Assembly (NCBI GenBank): GCA_027080445.1
Contig: JALWRY010000249.1
Location: 1 to 5,626, forward strand
Source of the DNA: Thiohalobacter sp.
GTDB lineage: Bacteria; Pseudomonadota; Gammaproteobacteria; DSM-19610
Length of the DNA stretch: 5,626 nt
Direction: 5' to 3'
Position numbers and translations under genes: made by a program. The notes under the pieces are model-generated. The model was not told where the DNA came from and searched no databases. It saw nothing but the letters and a program-made list of their open reading frames with translations. This document shows positions 1 to 5,559 of this stretch, in pieces. Every line of letters begins with the position of its first letter. Position 1 is the stretch's first letter.

Positions 1-630
1 GGGTTCCTGGCGGAAAACCGGGTTGAAATCGTAGCCTCCTTACCCTGTTACCTGGAGGAGAATGTCGATGGCCAACGCGGTGACGGGGTTTTTGAAAAAA
101 GTATCCAGGCCTTAAGGCAACTGAATGCGCTGGGTTACGGGCAGGCGGACAGTGGTCTTGTGTTAAACCTGATGTATAACCCGCTCGGCGCTTCGTTGCC
201 GCCGCCCCAGCAGCAGTTGGAGATGGACTATCGTGGGGCTTTGCAATCGCGCTACGGGATTGAATTCAGCCAGTTGTTCGTGCTGGCCAATATGCCTATA
301 CAACGCTTTGGCAGCACGCTGATTTCCAAAGGTGAATTTGAGTCCTATATGGAGCTATTGAAAGCCGCGCACCAGCCTTCCAACCTGGCCACGGTGATGT
401 GCCGTTCACTGATCAGTCTTGACTGGCAGGGCTATGTCTACGATTGCGATTTTAACCAGATGCTGGACCTGGCATGGGAAACGGACGGCGGTTCACGCGT
501 GCATATTTCCGAGCTGTCGAAATGCGATATCGAGGGCCGCCTGATCGAGGTGGCGGATCATTGCTTTGGCTGTACTGCCGGGCAGGGCAGCAGTTGTGGC
601 GGGGCAATCAGCGGGGAAGGGGCGTCGTAA
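1..630 (+). CDS. arsS: Arsenosugar biosynthesis radical SAM protein ArsS (5' end missing)
   Basis: C-terminal 209 residues of ArsS; the frame is open from base 1, so the gene begins outside the window. From family knowledge, ArsS is a cytoplasmic radical SAM enzyme that adds the 5'-deoxyadenosyl group of SAM to methylated arsenic, giving the precursor of arsenosugars. Seen here: ASLPCYLEENV with a following GDGVFEKSI (about nt 34-117), YNPLGASLPPPQ (about nt 175-210), NMPIQRF (289-309), and a C-terminal HCFGCTAGQGSSCGG signature with Cys codons at 562, 571 and 595. That signature and the NMPIxRF block identify the family (DUF3641-type C-terminus). The radical SAM CxxxCxxC motif should lie in the missing 110-140 N-terminal residues, so catalytic competence cannot be judged. 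Some family members are selenoproteins; here all three signature positions are ordinary Cys codons (TGC/TGT) and no in-frame TGA occurs. An ArsM-type methyltransferase gene is often nearby, but none is in view. Confidence 0.93.
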   Translation, partial: GFLAENRVEIVASLPCYLEENVDGQRGDGVFEKSIQALRQLNALGYGQADSGLVLNLMYNPLGASLPPPQQQLEMDYRGALQSRYGIEFSQLFVLANMPIQRFGSTLISKGEFESYMELLKAAHQPSNLATVMCRSLISLDWQGYVYDCDFNQMLDLAWETDGGSRVHISELSKCDIEGRLIEVADHCFGCTAGQGSSCGGAISGEGAS

Positions 631-636
631 CGGCCA

Positions 637-672
637 CCCGGCGGTAAACCTTCCGTGGTTTACCCGGCCGGG
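637..672. terminator. Shared hairpin between convergent arsS and ompA-like genes
   Basis: Perfect 8-bp arms GGTAAACC (643-650) and GGTTTACC (657-664) close a 6-nt loop. The stem continues as 637-642 with 667-672 after a 2-nt bulge at 665-666, making 14 pairs in total. It starts 6 nt after the arsS stop and ends 14 nt short of the ompA-like stop, so it is placed to end transcription from both sides. Neither strand has a U-tract after the stem. It may therefore work as a weak or Rho-assisted terminator, or as a 3'-end-stabilising hairpin, rather than a classical intrinsic terminator. Confidence 0.6.
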
Positions 673-686
673 GGAGCGTATCGGGC

Positions 687-1334
687 TTACTGTGTCTGTG
701 TGCCGCGAATGGTGATTTCAACGCGGCGATTTTTGGCGCGACCTGCGGCTGTTGCGTTACTGGCTACAGGCTTGTCTTCACCAAGGCCCAGTGTCGACAT
801 CACGCGCGGGGACACACCGTTTTGCATCAGGAAGGTCTCGACGGCGGCGGCGCGGCGCTGTGACAGTTTCTGGTTATACGCGGCAGAACCCGAGCTGTCC
901 GTGTAACCGACAATATCCACACTCTGGACATTGGCCAGTTTGTTGATATGGGCAGCCAGTTGCCGCAGTTCGGCCTTGCCGGCGTCCTTGATGGTGGCGC
1001 TGTTGACATCGAACAGTGCGCCTGCGGACAGGGAGACTGATTTGGTCACGACTTTGGGGGCGGGCGCCGGTGCGGGTTTGGCGACCGGGACAGGTGCCGG
1101 CGCCGGTGCAACGGCTTCTTTTACCTTGTCGCCACAATCCGCCAGTGCATCGGCAGGTGTCCAGAAACCGGTTTTGACACAATCCCCAAACCCGTCAGTC
1201 ACCAGGTGCCCGCGGGCATCGCCGACGTAGCCTGAGTTGGCCTGGCCGGCATTGTGCGCCACCGCGCCCTGGGCGGCCAGCAGGCCGATGCAGGTCAGGA
1301 TCGTGAGTCCGGGAATTCGGAATGTCGTGGTCAT
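687..1334 (-). CDS. OmpA-C-domain periplasmic / cell-envelope protein
   Basis: 215-aa secreted protein that probably binds peptidoglycan. Domains in order: a Sec signal peptide (about 1-26, ending AVA|HNAG); a short module (about 35-68) with GHLVTDGFGDC52 and TGFWTP...ADC67, whose two Cys could form a disulfide; an Ala/Pro/Val/Lys-rich linker (about 74-96); and an OmpA-C domain (about 100-210) with LFDVNSA, GYTDSSGS and YNQKLSQRRA. D146 and R161 align by spacing with the diaminopimelate-binding Asp and Arg of E. coli OmpA. There is no N-terminal beta-barrel, so this is not a porin-like OmpA. Cys15 in the signal peptide lacks a lipobox, so a lipoprotein is unlikely. The start was chosen at ATG 1334 because GAGGAG lies 6 nt upstream and a signal peptide follows directly. 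The gene is monocistronic, convergent with arsS and divergent from the DUF1624-type gene. Family assignment is firm; the exact role (wall anchoring or envelope stability) is inferred. Confidence 0.92.
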   Translation of the reverse strand: MTTTFRIPGLTILTCIGLLAAQGAVAHNAGQANSGYVGDARGHLVTDGFGDCVKTGFWTPADALADCGDKVKEAVAPAPAPVPVAKPAPAPAPKVVTKSVSLSAGALFDVNSATIKDAGKAELRQLAAHINKLANVQSVDIVGYTDSSGSAAYNQKLSQRRAAAVETFLMQNGVSPRVMSTLGLGEDKPVASNATAAGRAKNRRVEITIRGTQTQ

Positions 1335-1340
1335 GTGTTT

Positions 1341-1346
1341 CTCCTC
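1341..1346 (-). promoter_or_regulatory. Shine-Dalgarno of the ompA-like gene
   Basis: On the minus strand GAGGAG is followed by 6 nt (AAACAC) and then ATG at 1334. This is a near-ideal ribosome binding site. It decides the start against the longer in-frame ATG at 1466. Confidence 0.85.
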
Positions 1347-1373
1347 GGTTTGTATTGGTATCAGGTGTATGCG

Positions 1374-1387
1374 TAGACTTGTGTCTA
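1374..1387. repeat. Small inverted repeat in the ompA-like 5' leader
   Basis: TAGAC (1374-1378) and GTCTA (1383-1387) are exact 5-bp arms around a 4-nt loop, about 27 nt upstream of the Shine-Dalgarno. In the mRNA it would form a small, marginally stable hairpin. It could be a chance structure or a minor leader element; no known RNA family is recognised. Confidence 0.35.
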
Positions 1388-1434
1388 TTATGTGTTTTTC
1401 CGGGTAGCGCCACGTGCTGAGCCGCTGGCGGGGA

Positions 1435-1463
1435 ATTATATCGGCCATGCAGGCGCCTGTCGC
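1435..1463 (-). promoter_or_regulatory. Sigma-70-type promoter for the ompA-like gene
   Basis: Read on the minus strand: -35 GCGACA (1458-1463, 4 of 6 consensus positions), a spacer of exactly 17 bp, and -10 TATAAT (1435-1440, 6 of 6). Transcription should start near 1428, giving a leader of about 94 nt before ATG 1334. The perfect -10 at optimal spacing suits a well-expressed envelope protein. The promoter lies downstream of the alternative ATG at 1466, which argues against that longer start. Confidence 0.65.
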
Positions 1464-1507
1464 CATGTTATGGATAAAAGTGGGGTGGTTTCTGGTATGT
1501 TTCCGGC

Positions 1508-2260
1508 ATGTCGGGCATAGAATCCCAGGTGCGTAAAGCGCATCGCTTGCTTAGCGTTGATGCGATGCGCGGTGTCGCCATTGCGTTGATGGTCATTTTT
1601 CACTTTTGTTTCGACCTGGCGCATTTCGGTTTTGCCCGCTTCGATTTTTACAACGATCCTTTCTGGCTGAATTTCCGCACGTTCATCCTCAGCCTGTTCC
1701 TGTTGCTGGCAGGACTCAGCCTGGTGCTGGCCACGCGCCGGGGAATCAATAGCCGTCGTTTCCTGGCGCGCCTGTTGCGTGTCGCCGGCGGCGCCGCGCT
1801 GGTCAGTGTGGCGACCTGGTGGATATTTGGCGAGCGCTTTGTGTTCTTTGGCGTGCTGCACTTTATTGTTGTGGCCAGCCTGCTGGGCTTGTTGTTTATC
1901 CGTAAGCCGGTGGTTGCGCTGGCGCTTGGTATCGCGCTGCTGGTGGTCGGCAACCGCTGGCAGTTTCCCTGGTTTGACCAGGCGGGCTGGCGCTGGATCG
2001 GCCTGATGACGCATAAACCGGCAACCGAGGACTATGTGCCCCTGATTCCCTGGTTTGGTGTCAGTCTGATCGGTATGGCGTTGGGCAATCTGTTGTTACG
2101 CAACGGTCGCCTGGAGACGATGAACGGCTGGCTGCCGGCAGACAATGCGCCGGTCAGGCTGCTGGCGTTTTCCGGCAGGCACAGCCTGTTGATTTACCTG
2201 ATTCACCAGCCGCTGCTATTCGGCTTGCTCAACCTGTACGTACTGGCCGCCGGCAGGTGA
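1508..2260 (+). CDS. DUF1624 / HGSNAT-like multi-pass membrane protein
   Basis: 250-aa inner-membrane protein resembling the heparan-alpha-glucosaminide N-acetyltransferase-like (DUF1624) group. Those proteins are thought to move acyl groups across the membrane onto sugars; the bacterial substrate is unknown. Seen: an N-terminal LSVDAMRGVAI motif running into the first membrane helix, MVIFHFCFDL with His32, and about seven hydrophobic segments (roughly residues 20-38, 55-75, 90-107, 111-131, 134-148, 178-197, 218-245). Further family-like features are GVLHFI (His118), the loop PLIPWFGVSLIG (178-189), and a C-terminal GRHSLLIYLIHQPLL with His225 and His233. The D-x-x-R-G start and the closing HSLxIYLIHQP are also typical of wider acyltransferase-3-like proteins, which is the main alternative. 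ATG 1508 is the only start between the in-frame stop at 1475 and the family motif, yet no Shine-Dalgarno precedes it. The gene ends 1 bp from the convergent DUF1631 gene. Confidence 0.85.
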   Translation: MSGIESQVRKAHRLLSVDAMRGVAIALMVIFHFCFDLAHFGFARFDFYNDPFWLNFRTFILSLFLLLAGLSLVLATRRGINSRRFLARLLRVAGGAALVSVATWWIFGERFVFFGVLHFIVVASLLGLLFIRKPVVALALGIALLVVGNRWQFPWFDQAGWRWIGLMTHKPATEDYVPLIPWFGVSLIGMALGNLLLRNGRLETMNGWLPADNAPVRLLAFSGRHSLLIYLIHQPLLFGLLNLYVLAAGR

Positions 2261-2270
2261 ATTATTTTTT
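2243..2270 (+). terminator. Weak candidate terminator at the DUF1624-type 3' end
   Basis: CTGGCC (2243-2248) can pair with GGCAG (2252-2256) around a 3-nt loop with one bulged G. TTA and a run of six T (2262-2270) follow within 5 nt. This fits a rho-independent terminator for the + gene, but the stem is only 5 bp. It lies in the last codons and runs into the end of the convergent gene. No matching signal is seen for the minus-strand gene. Confidence 0.3.
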
Positions 2271-4496
2271 CCCGTACTCTTCCAGTGCTGTGCGGACGGC
2301 GCGATCCATCAGCGGGGCGGCGTTCAATGGACGTGCACGCGCGCTACGCAGCAGGTGCGCCAGTTCTTCAATGGTGTAGTTGCCGGCTTTCAGGCCCTTG
2401 CGATCGGTAAACAGACAGGTGCCGGTAATCGGGCTGATCCAGCTGAGCTTGGCGCGCAGACGTTCACCCTCGGCGCCACGGAATTCCACCCAGGCGCCGG
2501 TCCTGAGTTGCCGGGCGCGGGCGGTGAAGGCATCATCGATGGCCGGTGCAGCGGGTGCGGTTTCTTTCTTCGGCGGCAGGGTTGTGACTGTGTCCTGCTG
2601 CGGTTCAGCCTTGCTTTCCTCTTTTTCACTGCGCGAGTCGCCCTGATCTGTTTCAGGCGCGTTAACGGCCGTTCTTCCGTGGGCGCGCACCAGTCGTGCA
2701 ATGAAATCATCGCGTTCTGTCGGCTGAATGGACAGGCGTTCCATGCCGGTGCGCAATTTTTCCAGCAGCCTCGGCTGAATGGCTACCAGGCGCTGGCGTT
2801 CTTCCGGCGTGGTTTTGGGTTTGACGCTCCAGATGAGTTCATCCATGGTCTGGACGGCCTGTTTCCATTCTTCACTGTCCTTGCCGTTACGCGCACAGCA
2901 GATGAACAGCAGGTTTTTCCAGTGCGTGGCGACAAACTCACGAACAAAGTCCAGGTTGTTTTCCTGCTTGCCCGGTTCGCTTTCCTGCAAGTCCACTGTG
3001 TCGATGCGGGGCTGGATTTCTTCCAGGGTGGTGGATTCCGCTTCCGCCAGGCGTTCCTTGCCTTCCATGACTTTTGCGGAACGTTCCGCACGGATTTTAG
3101 CCTGTTCTTCTTCCTGTGCCAGGAAGTTGTCCAGGTCGACCAGCAGGCGGTCAAACAGCCCCAGGTCATCTTCAAACTCGTCGAGAATAGTCTGGACGAT
3201 GGACTCGATTTTTACGTAGACCGGGTCTTCCATACCCTGTGACTCATCCCAGCCGACCGCGGTCGACGCCAGCCGGTTCAGCAGTTGCCTGGCCGGGTGG
3301 GTCTTGGTCGAGAAGAAACGGTTGTCCAGCAGGGCGACCTTGAGCAAGGGAATTTGCAGGCGACCGATCAGCGCGCGCATGGCGTCAGGGATGTTGCGGT
3401 CTTCGAGGATATAGTCGAACAGCATGGCGACGATATCGAGGGTCATGCCGCCTGAATTTCCAAGGTTGCGGATCACCGGGGTGTTGCGCATATCGCGCAG
3501 GATATTGACCGTCCCTGTGCTGGCAACGGTCGGGTCAAAGCCGGAGATATCGGCGGCGTAGCCTGCGCCATCGGCCGGGTCGCCACCCTGTTGCAGATAG
3601 GTCAGGGCACTGATTGAAGGTTGGACATACTGCGCGTATCCCTGGTACTGGACGCCCCCCGTGACGGGGTACCCCGGCATGCCGCCTGTCACCATGTCAC
3701 CGGGAATCCCGCCACTCTCACCCTCGCTGAGGGTATTACCGGGCTGTGGGGATACCGGGTGACTGCTACGGCTGGTGGATTTGCGGACAGTGGTGCGGAT
3801 CTCCGGCAAAACACCCATCTTGATCAGCTGCTGGTTGAGTTCTCGATACAGGGCATCGATATTGGCGCCGACGTGCTTGTCGAATAACTTGAAGATGACA
3901 AGGCGGATTTCCAGTCCGGTTTCAATACGGGACGCGGCTTCCTGGAAGGCGTGGCAGATAGCTTCGGGGCCTAGCGGGTTCTCGAAGCGTACCAGCTCCG
4001 GGTCGCCAATCAGGAAACCGATACGCTTGTCCAGCGCATACAGGGACTGCCGGCAATGGTTGCGGATCTTGCTGACCATACTGGATACCGCAAGGTCTTC
4101 TTCCAGGTCGTTCTTGTCGACCAGGCCGAGATCGGATTCGCCTTCGAGATCCAGGTCGGGAAGTCCGCCCTGCGATGCCGGGCGAGGGATGCCGCAGTCA
4201 AAATGATGTTTGAAGTTGGCGATGAAATCGTTCTCGATATCCTTGCGGATGATGCGCAGTTCCCGCATGGCGTCAAAGTACTGGGTTTGCGCCATGTTGT
4301 TTTCGGCTTTTTCCGCACGTGAGAACAGCGCGTCGTCGACACTGTCGAGCATGGTCTCGATCGACTTGTTCAGTGAGGCTGTCGCATGGTCGCGGATGGC
4401 CCGCAGGGCCTTTGACCCCGGGCCGGCACTGATACTGCGCCGTATCTGACCGTAGTCTTCAAGGTTGACAACATTTTTCTTGATGGACTCAGACAT
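2262..4496 (-). CDS. DUF1631 family protein (function unknown)
   Basis: 744-aa protein with no signal peptide or membrane segment, so cytoplasmic. I recognise it as DUF1631, a proteobacterial family of unknown biochemical role. Visible regions: a helical N-terminal part (about 1-235) with an acidic stretch at 113-135; a low-complexity Gly/Pro/Ser/Tyr linker (about 240-325) with a near-repeat GGIPGDMVTG / GGMPGYPVTG; a conserved helical core (about 325-460) with DYILEDRNIPDAMRALIGRL and ALLDNRFFSTKTHPAR; and a charged, probably coiled-coil segment (about 460-495). A second helical block follows (515-605), then a polar linker (612-650) and a C-terminal small beta-rich domain (about 655-715) with GAWVEF...RAKLSWISP and LFTDRKG. 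That last domain looks SH3/PilZ-like, but I see no c-di-GMP-binding RxxxR motif. Start ATG 4496 was preferred over an in-frame TTG at 4598; both have poor Shine-Dalgarno sequences. It is divergent from the HDOD gene. Confidence 0.88.
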   Translation of the reverse strand: MSESIKKNVVNLEDYGQIRRSISAGPGSKALRAIRDHATASLNKSIETMLDSVDDALFSRAEKAENNMAQTQYFDAMRELRIIRKDIENDFIANFKHHFDCGIPRPASQGGLPDLDLEGESDLGLVDKNDLEEDLAVSSMVSKIRNHCRQSLYALDKRIGFLIGDPELVRFENPLGPEAICHAFQEAASRIETGLEIRLVIFKLFDKHVGANIDALYRELNQQLIKMGVLPEIRTTVRKSTSRSSHPVSPQPGNTLSEGESGGIPGDMVTGGMPGYPVTGGVQYQGYAQYVQPSISALTYLQQGGDPADGAGYAADISGFDPTVASTGTVNILRDMRNTPVIRNLGNSGGMTLDIVAMLFDYILEDRNIPDAMRALIGRLQIPLLKVALLDNRFFSTKTHPARQLLNRLASTAVGWDESQGMEDPVYVKIESIVQTILDEFEDDLGLFDRLLVDLDNFLAQEEEQAKIRAERSAKVMEGKERLAEAESTTLEEIQPRIDTVDLQESEPGKQENNLDFVREFVATHWKNLLFICCARNGKDSEEWKQAVQTMDELIWSVKPKTTPEERQRLVAIQPRLLEKLRTGMERLSIQPTERDDFIARLVRAHGRTAVNAPETDQGDSRSEKEESKAEPQQDTVTTLPPKKETAPAAPAIDDAFTARARQLRTGAWVEFRGAEGERLRAKLSWISPITGTCLFTDRKGLKAGNYTIEELAHLLRSARARPLNAAPLMDRAVRTALEEYGKK

Positions 4497-4534
4497 GATG
4501 ATACCCGCTGTGTTAGGTGTTCCGGTTCGTGTTT

Positions 4535-4564
4535 CATATAGCGACTGGAAAAGAGAAATATCAT
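4535..4564 (-). promoter_or_regulatory. Tentative promoter for the DUF1631 gene
   Basis: Minus strand: ATGATA (4559-4564, 4 of 6 against the -35 consensus), an 18-bp spacer, and TATATG (4535-4540, 4 of 6 against the -10). It is the best pair I can find upstream of ATG 4496 but only moderate. If real, the TTG start at 4598 would be excluded from the transcript. Confidence 0.25.
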
Positions 4565-4571
4565 GTACGGA

Positions 4572-4598
4572 TTGCTGAATCTGTGAGCGATTCGGCAA
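4572..4598. promoter_or_regulatory. 27-bp imperfect dyad in the divergent DUF1631/HDOD region
   Basis: TTGCTGAATC (4572-4581) and GATTCGGCAA (4589-4598) are inverted repeats matching at 9 of 10 positions around a 7-nt centre; the mismatch is a T:G wobble. An A-run follows on +, so there is no U-tract for termination on either strand. The position between divergent genes suggests an operator for a dimeric regulator. It sits just upstream of the tentative DUF1631 promoter and about 70 bp before the HDOD start. No named regulator box is recognised. Confidence 0.45.
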
Positions 4599-4668
4599 AA
4601 AAGGCTTCTGTCCGGCTCTCCAGTTTTCTCACCCGGCGTCGTTAGTTAGGGAAACGAGAACCTTCGGT

Positions 4669-5559
4669 GTGCCCATGACCAGCCAGAACCTGAGTGCGAC
4701 AAAACAGCCTGTTCAGCAATCACTTGTCAGCTTGCTCGATGATGTTGAGGGACTGGTTTCACCCCCTGACGTTTGTATGCGCCTGTTCGAGCTGATCAAC
4801 TCGCCTTCCACCGGCGCCAACGATATCGCGGAAGTGGTCTCGATCGACCCCAATCTCACCACGCGCTTGTTGAGGGTGGCGAACAGTGCTTTTTATCGTT
4901 TTCGGCGCAAGATCGATACGATCAGCCGCGCAATTACCGTGATCGGCACCACCGAGCTGTACCAGCTGGTGCTGTCGGTGTCCGCCGTCAAATCCTTCAA
5001 TGACATCCCCAATGACCTGGTGAAAATGGACACATTCTGGAAACACAGTGTCTATACCGGCTTGCTGGCCAGGGCGCTGGCCGTGCGCGCCAGCATCCTG
5101 CACCCGGAACGCCTGTTTGTGGCGGGTCTCATGCATGATATCGGCAGCCTGGTGCTCTATCACCAGCGTCCCGAGGCGATGCGCGATGTGTTGCTGTTGG
5201 CTGATGGAGACGAAGAGGTCCTGTACCAGGCCGAGATTGACCGTTTTGGCTACAGCCATGCGGGGGTTGCCGGTTACCTGATGGACAAGTGGCAGCTTCC
5301 GGAGGAACTGGTGCTCTCGATCAAATGGCATCACCAGCCCGAACTGGCGGGACAGGCCAGCATGGAAGCGCACATCCTGTTCCTGGCTAATCACCTGGTG
5401 AATGAATCGGAGCAGGGCAATTTCATGGGTTCGCCGCGCGCCGAGATTCGTGTCCCCGAAGCCATGCTGGCGCTGGTCGGGCTGACGGAGGACGAGCTGT
5501 TCTTCGCTTTTGAGGAAGCCGCTGAACAGTTTCCGTCTACGCTGGAATCCTTGATCTAG
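4669..5559 (+). CDS. HDOD domain protein (signal-transduction adaptor)
   Basis: 296-aa single-domain HDOD protein, the usual length for stand-alone members. HDOD proteins are HD-superfamily relatives that generally act as regulatory or scaffolding parts of signalling, often alongside c-di-GMP, chemotaxis or stress pathways, and mostly lack demonstrated hydrolase activity. Seen: SPPDVCMRLFELI (31-43), an IDPNLTTRLLRVANSAFY block (59-76) typical of HDOD, WKHS with H126, GLMHDIG with H156-D157, YSHAG with H197, IKWHHQP with H221-H222, and LANHL with N241. The HD-type set H126/H156/D157 is thus kept, but the last metal-ligand Asp of true HD enzymes appears to be N241. No receiver, GGDEF or other extra domain is fused. 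The start is GTG 4669 (GAGAA 8 nt upstream, weak) or ATG 4675, a difference of two residues. It is divergent from DUF1631 with a 172-bp shared control region, where I find no good + strand promoter. Confidence 0.92.
   Translation: MPMTSQNLSATKQPVQQSLVSLLDDVEGLVSPPDVCMRLFELINSPSTGANDIAEVVSIDPNLTTRLLRVANSAFYRFRRKIDTISRAITVIGTTELYQLVLSVSAVKSFNDIPNDLVKMDTFWKHSVYTGLLARALAVRASILHPERLFVAGLMHDIGSLVLYHQRPEAMRDVLLLADGDEEVLYQAEIDRFGYSHAGVAGYLMDKWQLPEELVLSIKWHHQPELAGQASMEAHILFLANHLVNESEQGNFMGSPRAEIRVPEAMLALVGLTEDELFFAFEEAAEQFPSTLESLI

Noticed and set aside
1290..1334. Lipoprotein signal using Cys15 of the ompA-like protein
   Set aside because: The residue before the Cys is Thr rather than Gly, Ala or Ser, and the hydrophobic core continues past it to an AVA cleavage site.
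1335..1466. Longer start (ATG 1466) for the ompA-like protein
   Set aside because: It would put 44 uncharacteristic residues before a clear signal peptide. It ignores the strong GAGGAG at 1341-1346, and it starts upstream of the good -10 TATAAT at 1435-1440.
1436..2014. 192-codon open frame on - inside the DUF1624-type gene
   Set aside because: Its Gln/Arg/His-rich translation is the mirror of Leu-rich membrane helices. It has no start signal and no family resemblance.
2355..3242. 295-codon open frame on + inside the DUF1631 gene
   Set aside because: It is fully antisense to a gene with clear family features. Its translation is Phe/Gly/Arg-rich with no recognisable domain, as expected from the complement of a GC-rich coding frame.
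4497..4598. TTG start at 4598 giving a 778-aa DUF1631 protein
   Set aside because: The codon is rare, has no Shine-Dalgarno, overlaps the dyad at 4572-4598, and would lie upstream of the tentative promoter. ATG 4496 gives a more usual N-terminus. Not fully excluded.
4759..5394. 211-codon open frame on - inside the HDOD gene
   Set aside because: It is antisense to an unambiguous HDOD domain and its His/Gln-rich translation resembles no family.
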